From NCBI GenBank assembly GCA_937894955.1, contig CALAXO010000011.1, forward strand, positions 1-9,557: a stretch of 9,557 nt of DNA, given 5' to 3'. The stretch is from an uncultured Clostridia bacterium (GTDB lineage: Bacteria > Bacillota > Clostridia > Christensenellales > CAG-138). A model generated the notes under the pieces. That model was not told the origin of the DNA. It saw only the letters and a list, made by a program, of their open reading frames with translations, and searched no databases. Of the stretch, positions 5,105 through 9,557 are shown piece by piece. Numbering within the stretch: the stretch's first letter is position 1; each line of letters begins with the position of its first letter. The translations under genes and the position numbers were made by a program.

Positions 5105-7591
5105 ATGAAAGCTGTTATAATGGCAGGCGGGGACGGCAAGCGTCTTCGGCCGTTGACCTGCACGAAGCCGAAACCCCTCATTCCTCTGCTCAACAGACCC
5201 ATTCTTGATTACACCATGGATCTTCTTACAAAACATAATATTCACGAGGCGATATTTACGCTGCATTACCTTGGTGACATGATAAAAAAACACATCGGAA
5301 GCGGCGGAGCATGGGGAATTTCCGCAAGCTATTCGGAGCCGGGCAGAAAACTGGGCACCGCGGGAAGTGTCCGTGCGGCTTTGAGAGGACTTTCTCACGG
5401 GAATAATTTCGGCGGAGAATCCTTTGACAGACAAATTGTTCAAACAGGGGAGGGGGAGAGCGTTCTCGTTCTGAGCGGTGACGGAATTACGGATATTGAC
5501 CTTTCAGACGTGATTCACGCGCATGAGCAAAGCGACGCCGCTGCAACAATAGTTCTGAAACGCGTTGCGGAACCCACGGAATACGGCGTTGCATTGATGG
5601 ATGAAAACGGCGCAATAAAGGGTTTTTTGGAGAAGCCGGAGCGGAGCGAAGTGTTCAGCGATTATGCAAACACAGGAATATATATCATGAACGGCGATGC
5701 ACTGGAACTTATCCCTGAGGATGCGGATTTTGATTTTTCAAAGGATTTATTTCCTGAAATGCTGCGCCGCGGAATGAAAATCCGCGGTCATGTGACTGAT
5801 GCGTACTGGTGCGACATCGGCGATATTGCCCAATACAGACAGGCACAGCAGGATATGCTGAACGGAAAATGTGCGTTTTCAACCATAGCAAAGGATTGCG
5901 GCGGCGTGCTGATTGAACCGAATGCAAATGTTTCCGGGCGCGCAAAGCTGATTCCGCCCTGCTATATCGGCAGCGGCGCAAGAATTGCAGACGGGGTTTG
6001 CATTGAACCGTATTCGGTTGTTGGGAGCACATCGTCAATTGAAGAGGGAACAAGTATAAAACGGTCAATTCTGTTTGAACGTTCACACATAAGATCCGAT
6101 TCCGAGCTGCGCGGAGCGGTTGTGTGTGAGGATACAAAAATTGATGAACGTGTTTCTCTTTTTGAGGGGAGCGCGATCGGAGCGGGAACTCATGTCGGTG
6201 CGGGCGTGATTGTTCTTCCGAATGTTTGCATTTGGCCGCATAAGCAGATTGAAAACGGAAGCAGCTGCAAGGACAATATTGTTTGGGGCAGCACCGCCCG
6301 CCGTGTTGAATTCGATGGCTGCATTGTTCACGGGTATGCAGATGAACAGATGACTCCGGAAGCGGCACTGCGTGCCGGAGCAGCTTTTGCTTCAAGATTT
6401 GCTCTGCCTGCAAAGGCGGCTGTCTGCGCATCGGGCGAGCCGATTTCGGTCGTGCTGAAATATGCGGTGCTTGCGGGCATTGCGTCACAGGGCGTTGATG
6501 CCGAAGCCGTGAATGCTGCAAGCATGTCTGCATTCTCATATACCGTGCGCAAAACAGGCTGCGCGGGAGGAATCTATGTTAAAAACAACGGCAGAAATGC
6601 CGAACTTGTGCTGTTTGATGAAAACGGCATTGAGCTTTCGCCCGATGCAATGCGCTCTGTGCGCGCCGGTTTCCTTTTCGGCGAACAAAAGCCCACTCTT
6701 GATGCCGAACTCGGCATAATCGGAAATCTGAACGGACTTGAAGAAGCCTATGAGCAGCGTCTTCTCTGCGGCATTAGGCGTGAACTGATGCTGAATAACA
6801 AGCGCACGCTTCGTATCAGCGCACCCGAACATTCCGGCAGGGTGATAAGCAGAGTTTTGCTGCGGCTCGGTTGGAATGTCGAAAGAAGCTGCGCGGAAAA
6901 CGGGCTTTCCCCCGTGTTTGACGAAAGCACGATTGCGGTTCAAATTGATAATGACGGAAAAATCAGCTTGTCAATAAGCGGGGATATCATATTGGGCAAC
7001 AGTGAGGTGCAGACGATTATCGCGAAGTCGCTTGCCGTGAACTGCGGCAGCGAAGCATTTGGGCTGCCCGAAAGGGAAGAGGGTGCCGAGCTGTTGGTCA
7101 TGCCCGTTTCATTGCCGGAGCCCTATCGTGATGAGATAAAGAAGCAGGGTGTTCAGATTGTATACTCAAAGGAAAGCTTGGCCGAGCAGCGACGGCTGTC
7201 CTTTGCAAAAAACGCATATTACCCCGCACTGTATGAGCAGGAAGCGACGGTTGTGAAGCTTTGTGAGATGTTTGTTTCGGGAGAGCTGAAAGATTATGCG
7301 GGAACCCTGCCCAAAGTTTATACTTCGGAAAAAAATATCCGCACCGCATGGAAAGATATCGGCAGAATGCTTCGGATGCTTGCAGAGGGCGAAAAAAACG
7401 GAGAACTTGTTGACGGTTTGCGCCTTAAGCGTGACACGGGCTGGGTGTGTGTCCGTCCCGCCGGAACTGCGGAGGCTTCCTTCAGCATAGTTGCCGGCAG
7501 CAGGGACAGCGAGTATGCAAAGGAACTTTGCGATGTATATGCTGAAAAACTGGCAAGACTTCGCGACAGTGAAAAATATAAGAACTCATGA
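5105..7591 (+). CDS. NDP-sugar pyrophosphorylase fused to phosphohexomutase-like domain (mannose-1-phosphate guanylyltransferase type)
   Basis: The product is 828 aa. Residues 1 to about 245 form a nucleotidyltransferase that joins a sugar-1-phosphate to a nucleoside triphosphate: signature AGGDGKRLRPLT (7-18), TKPKPLIPLLNRP, GTAGSV (84-89) and metal-site Asp LSGD (D126). A loop of about 20 extra residues lies near 96-117. A left-handed beta-helix of hexapeptide repeats spans about 272-392. From about 400 to the end lies a phosphoglucomutase/phosphomannomutase-like region whose catalytic signatures have decayed. GGIYVKNNG (488-496) stands where mutases have the TASHNP phosphoserine loop. DNDGK (615-619) replaces DGDGDR. 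Only RPAGT (784-788) recalls the RPSGT phosphate-binding loop. Long proteins of this layout in other bacteria are annotated as mannose-1-phosphate guanylyltransferase, but the substrate cannot be read from the sequence. The start at 5105 is needed for the first beta strand (KAVIMAGG), although its ribosome binding site is poor. The likely use is in surface polysaccharide or glycan synthesis. Confidence 0.85.
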   Translation: MKAVIMAGGDGKRLRPLTCTKPKPLIPLLNRPILDYTMDLLTKHNIHEAIFTLHYLGDMIKKHIGSGGAWGISASYSEPGRKLGTAGSVRAALRGLSHGNNFGGESFDRQIVQTGEGESVLVLSGDGITDIDLSDVIHAHEQSDAAATIVLKRVAEPTEYGVALMDENGAIKGFLEKPERSEVFSDYANTGIYIMNGDALELIPEDADFDFSKDLFPEMLRRGMKIRGHVTDAYWCDIGDIAQYRQAQQDMLNGKCAFSTIAKDCGGVLIEPNANVSGRAKLIPPCYIGSGARIADGVCIEPYSVVGSTSSIEEGTSIKRSILFERSHIRSDSELRGAVVCEDTKIDERVSLFEGSAIGAGTHVGAGVIVLPNVCIWPHKQIENGSSCKDNIVWGSTARRVEFDGCIVHGYADEQMTPEAALRAGAAFASRFALPAKAAVCASGEPISVVLKYAVLAGIASQGVDAEAVNAASMSAFSYTVRKTGCAGGIYVKNNGRNAELVLFDENGIELSPDAMRSVRAGFLFGEQKPTLDAELGIIGNLNGLEEAYEQRLLCGIRRELMLNNKRTLRISAPEHSGRVISRVLLRLGWNVERSCAENGLSPVFDESTIAVQIDNDGKISLSISGDIILGNSEVQTIIAKSLAVNCGSEAFGLPEREEGAELLVMPVSLPEPYRDEIKKQGVQIVYSKESLAEQRRLSFAKNAYYPALYEQEATVVKLCEMFVSGELKDYAGTLPKVYTSEKNIRTAWKDIGRMLRMLAEGEKNGELVDGLRLKRDTGWVCVRPAGTAEASFSIVAGSRDSEYAKELCDVYAEKLARLRDSEKYKNS

Positions 7592-7615
7592 AGCACAGAA
7601 AGCCTGTTCGTGCTT
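7591..7615 (+). repeat. First hairpin after the sugar-nucleotide gene
   Basis: AAGCAC (7591-7596) pairs with GTGCTT (7610-7615), and GAA/TTC extends the stem inward past one bulged A. It begins on the last base of the stop codon. The sequence that follows (TGACC) has no T-run, so it is not by itself a terminator. Its stem core is identical to that of the next hairpin. Confidence 0.45.
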
Positions 7616-7633
7616 TGACCGAAAAACATAGCA

Positions 7634-7661
7634 GAAAAGCACGGATTTCGCCGTGCTTTTC
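7634..7661. terminator. Bidirectional intrinsic terminator between convergent genes
   Basis: A perfect 11-bp stem, GAAAAGCACGG (7634-7644) with CCGTGCTTTTC (7651-7661), has a 6-nt loop. T-rich sequence lies at the 3' foot on both strands. It sits between the + strand sugar-nucleotide gene (stop at 7591) and the - strand permease gene (stop at 7707), so it can end both transcripts. Confidence 0.85.
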
Positions 7662-7706
7662 CTTCTTATCGTGATTTATGCGAATTCCTGATGTTTACAG
7701 GCCTGC

Positions 7707-9071
7707 TCAGTTTTTATCAGCCGATCTGTTTGATTTAACTTTGCCTACAATGAACTTGGTCAAAACACCGACAATGAGTGCGGTTGCAATGTTCGGAATT
7801 TCAACTACGCCTCCGAAGTTGAGAGAAAGCCCGCCGATGCCCGTGACGAGGATCGCACTCACAACGAACAGGTTCTCGGACTCACCGAGATCAACGTCAT
7901 GGAGCATCTTAAGACCGCTGACAGCAATGAAGCCGTAGAGTGCAATGCAGATACCGCCGACAACGCAGCCGGGAATCGTGTTGACGAATGCAACAAACGG
8001 CGCAAAGAATGAAAGCAGAATCGCCATGATTGCAGTGAGACCGATTGTGGAAACGGAAGCATTGCCTGTGATGGCAACGCAGCCGACGCTTTCACCATAG
8101 GTGGTATTGGGGCAGCCTCCGAAGATCGCACCGACAATGGAGCCGACACCGTCGCCGAGAAGGGTGCGGGGCAGACCGGGATCCTTGATAAGATCGCGGT
8201 CAATGATTGAACCGAGGTTCTTGTGGTCCGCAATATGTTCAGCAAAAACAACGAATGCAACCGGCGCAAACAGTGCAAAGAGCTTGATAACGGCGGCAAC
8301 ATCAATTTTGCCTGCTCCTTCGTTGATTGCGCCGAGGAAAGTGAACTTGGGCAGGGAAATGAAACTGCCGAAAGTCACAGTTTTGAAATTGTTTGCCAAG
8401 GGGGAGTAATCAACAATTTTAAGGTAATCAATGCCGCATGTGTTTCCGATAACGGTGAACATGGATGCGGCGGCATATCCTGCGGCAATGCCGATGATGA
8501 AGGGAATCAGCTTCATTGCTTTTGTACCCTTGACGGATGCAAGCACTGTTGCAAAGAATGTGACAATGCCGACAAGAATGCACACAAGGTTATAACCGTC
8601 GGGAGAGGCGGCGGTGTTGTTGACATTGTTGATTGCAGAACCGCAAAGGCTGAGACCGATGAGCGCAACTACCGGACCGATGACAACGGGGGGTAGGAGC
8701 TTGTCAACCCAGTTGGTGCCGGCAAAATGAACGATAAGAGCGATGATGACGTAAACAATACCTGCGATAAATGCGCCGATCAGAATACCGAAATAGCCGA
8801 ATGAACATGCACCGATCAACGGGCTGATGAATGCAAAGGAGCTGCCCAAGAAAACAGGACTCTTTTTCTTGGTGAAAAGGATGTAGACAAGGGTGCCTGC
8901 GCCTGCGCCGAACAATGCTGCGCCCTGGTCAAGAATTGCTTCACCGAGTTCGCTGTTTACAAGGGTCGGAACAAGCAGTGTTGCCGCTATGATGGCAAGC
9001 AGCTGCTGGAATGCGAAAGCAAGATTCGCACGGAACTTGGGTTTGTCGTTGACGTCGTAAATGAGTTTCAT
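7707..9071 (-). CDS. uraA: Uracil permease (nucleobase:cation symporter-2, UraA/PyrP type)
   Basis: The product is a very hydrophobic 454-aa inner-membrane transporter with the roughly 14 membrane segments of the NCS2 family; E. coli UraA has 429 residues. It brings uracil into the cell with protons for pyrimidine salvage. FAEHIADH holds E278, matching UraA Glu241, and NTTYGESVG holds E327, matching Glu290; both contact uracil in the UraA structure. The GE pair in the second motif favours uracil over xanthine-type members. Further family text includes FQQLLAIIAATLLVP (21-35), SPVFLGSSFAFI (71-82) and LPPVVIGPVV (126-135). The start at 9071 is chosen because AGGGAG lies 9 nt upstream and family members begin just before this point; the frame stays open 31 codons further upstream without a good ribosome site. 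The gene stands alone. A promoter, a PyrR-like hairpin and a terminator in its leader suggest control by uridine nucleotides through attenuation. Confidence 0.93.
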   Translation of the reverse strand: MKLIYDVNDKPKFRANLAFAFQQLLAIIAATLLVPTLVNSELGEAILDQGAALFGAGAGTLVYILFTKKKSPVFLGSSFAFISPLIGACSFGYFGILIGAFIAGIVYVIIALIVHFAGTNWVDKLLPPVVIGPVVALIGLSLCGSAINNVNNTAASPDGYNLVCILVGIVTFFATVLASVKGTKAMKLIPFIIGIAAGYAAASMFTVIGNTCGIDYLKIVDYSPLANNFKTVTFGSFISLPKFTFLGAINEGAGKIDVAAVIKLFALFAPVAFVVFAEHIADHKNLGSIIDRDLIKDPGLPRTLLGDGVGSIVGAIFGGCPNTTYGESVGCVAITGNASVSTIGLTAIMAILLSFFAPFVAFVNTIPGCVVGGICIALYGFIAVSGLKMLHDVDLGESENLFVVSAILVTGIGGLSLNFGGVVEIPNIATALIVGVLTKFIVGKVKSNRSADKN

Positions 9072-9080
9072 CGTCGTTTT

Positions 9081-9086
9081 CTCCCT
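9081..9086 (-). promoter_or_regulatory. Ribosome binding site of uraA
   Basis: On the - strand AGGGAG lies 9 nt before the ATG whose first base is 9071. It decides the start against longer in-frame alternatives. Confidence 0.7.
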
Positions 9087-9138
9087 GAAAGTATTTCGGA
9101 CGGAAGGATAAATTCGAAACGGAAGAGTGCAGACGGGC

Positions 9139-9167
9139 AAAATAAAAGCTTTGCCGCACAGCAAAGC
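9139..9167 (-). terminator. Leader terminator (attenuator) upstream of uraA
   Basis: On the - strand a perfect 7-bp stem, GCTTTGC (9167-9161) with GCAAAGC (9154-9148), has a TGTGCG loop and is followed directly by TTTTATTTT (9147-9139). It lies about 68 nt before the uraA start and downstream of its predicted promoter. It would end transcription before the gene unless disrupted, the expected position for an attenuator. Confidence 0.75.
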
Positions 9168-9244
9168 ATACAGAAAAACAAAAGGCAGCGGCCGATTTGA
9201 GCATAACGCCCGGGCACGGCAACCATTTATTCATAAGTCCGTAA

Positions 9245-9278
9245 ATCTTGCCGGCATCTCCGTACCGCTCTTAAAGAT
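9245..9278 (-). promoter_or_regulatory. Putative PyrR-binding RNA hairpin in the uraA leader
   Basis: On the - strand RNA, ATCTT (9278-9274) pairs with AAGAT (9249-9245) as a lower stem. An internal loop begins TAAGAG on the 5' side. An upper stem CGGTA/TGCCG closes a CGGAGA loop. This matches the layout of PyrR-binding loops: CUU/AAG lower stem, UUUAA on the 5' side of the internal loop, and a GNGA-containing terminal loop. Against the consensus ARUCCNGNGAGGYU it keeps the R, both loop G residues, the following A, and the GY of the 3' side. It differs at several stem positions, so the upper stem pairs in a shifted register. It starts about 5 nt after the predicted transcription start. PyrR with UMP would stabilise it and allow termination. 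Confidence 0.5.
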
Positions 9279-9289
9279 CCATCTTGGAT

Positions 9290-9318
9290 AAGATAACACT
9301 TTTGGCGGTGCATGTCAA
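9290..9318 (-). promoter_or_regulatory. Sigma-A promoter of uraA
   Basis: On the - strand a perfect -35 TTGACA (9318-9313) is followed after exactly 17 nt by TATCTT (9295-9290, 4 of 6 matches to the -10 consensus). Transcription should begin near 9283, giving a leader of about 210 nt. AAGATCCATCTT (9274-9285, + strand), a near-palindrome, overlaps the predicted start point. Confidence 0.65.
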
Positions 9319-9448
9319 CAATTTGTGGCAATATATTGCTTTGACCTATTAAAATCGTGTTTAATGTGCATAAAATATGCTCTTAATCAAAAAATGTAAA
9401 ACCGGCCTGTTTTGCGGTTTGATAAAGCCGTATTCACCGAATTTCAAA
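9319..9448. other. Divergent intergenic region with a 12-bp palindrome
   Basis: This AT-rich stretch separates uraA from the divergent gene at 9461. It holds the perfect palindrome GCAATATATTGC (9328-9339), which ends 10 nt upstream of the uraA -35 box and is directly followed by TTGACC (9341-9346) on the + strand. It also holds a small inverted repeat, AAACCG (9399-9404) with CGGTTT (9415-9420). No convincing -10 box is placed correctly for the TTGACC, so a + strand promoter cannot be fixed. Confidence 0.4.
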
Positions 9449-9460
9449 GAGGGGCGAAGT

Positions 9461-9557
9461 ATGGAAAAGATAAAAAGTGCGTTCAAACTATCTCCGGCGG
9501 CAACGCTGAATGCAGCACCTTTCTGTTTTAGAATGCTGTTCTCATACTGTGCGGCGG
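9461..9557 (+). CDS. Unidentified gene, 5' end only
   Basis: An ATG at 9461 is preceded by AAAGAGGGG (9446-9454) with 6-nt spacing, a good ribosome binding site. The frame stays open through the window edge for 32 codons, starting MEKIKSAFKLSPAATLNAA. The visible residues give a basic start followed by a mostly small and hydrophobic stretch with two cysteines (PFCFRMLFSYCAA), perhaps the approach to a membrane segment. No family can be recognised from so little. It is transcribed away from uraA and may share the intergenic region's control elements. Confidence 0.5.
   Translation, partial: MEKIKSAFKLSPAATLNAAPFCFRMLFSYCAA

Noticed and set aside
5113..5121. A perfect extended -10 motif (TGTTATAAT) just inside the sugar-nucleotide gene
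   Set aside because: It spells the conserved codons Ala-Val-Ile-Met of the first beta strand, has no -35 partner at 17 nt, and a transcript from it would lack the start codon and any usable replacement before the nucleotide-binding loop is lost.
8223..8696. A 157-codon open frame on the + strand inside the permease gene
   Set aside because: It lies wholly antisense to a well-supported transporter, has an unnatural Cys/Asn/Gly-rich composition, and has no ribosome binding site; it is a shadow of membrane-protein codon use.
9072..9283. A purine riboswitch or similar aptamer in the uraA leader
   Set aside because: The conserved purine-aptamer core segments and three-way junction are not visible; the hairpin plus terminator layout fits protein-mediated attenuation better.

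Overview
The window looks like a chromosomal segment of a low-to-mid-GC Firmicute of the class Clostridia. The signs are the gene order topA-trmFO-hslV-hslU, the folate-dependent TrmFO enzyme, purine-rich AGGAGG-type ribosome binding sites, a Pro/Thr-linked SH3 plus SleB-type wall hydrolase, and a leader resembling PyrR-controlled attenuators. No mobile element, tRNA, rRNA or CRISPR array is visible. A family or genus cannot be named from this sequence alone.

Left part (1-4948, all + strand). The 3' end of topA, with three zinc ribbons, is followed by trmFO (tRNA m5U54 methylation), then the tightly coupled hslV-hslU pair (ATP-dependent protease, 2 bp apart). Next comes a GTG-started putative lipoprotein with an SH3 domain and a SleB/CwlJ-like hydrolase domain. 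In Bacillus subtilis the corresponding cluster is topA-trmFO-xerC(codV)-hslV-hslU-codY. Here xerC is absent from its usual slot (only 92 bp separate trmFO and hslV), and the hydrolase stands where codY would be.

Middle (4949-7661). A 156-bp spacer ends in an 11-bp GC-topped hairpin plus a T-run that directly abuts the ATG of a long gene. That gene encodes an 828-aa NDP-sugar pyrophosphorylase / left-handed beta-helix / phosphohexomutase-like fusion. Its N-terminal nucleotidyltransferase looks intact, whereas the C-terminal mutase-like domain lacks the phosphoserine and metal-loop signatures. Two hairpins sharing the same stem core close the gene; the second is a good bidirectional terminator facing the convergent transporter gene.

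Right part (7707-9557). A uracil permease gene (UraA/PyrP type) lies on the - strand. It is preceded by a strong sigma-A-like promoter and a leader of about 210 nt. The leader holds a hairpin with the architecture of a PyrR-binding loop, an intrinsic terminator, and a segment of the binding loop that could pair with the terminator's 5' arm. This is a complete candidate transcription attenuator and the most interesting regulatory structure in the window. A divergent, truncated and unidentified gene starts at 9461. The intergenic region also holds a 12-bp perfect palindrome just upstream of the permease promoter.
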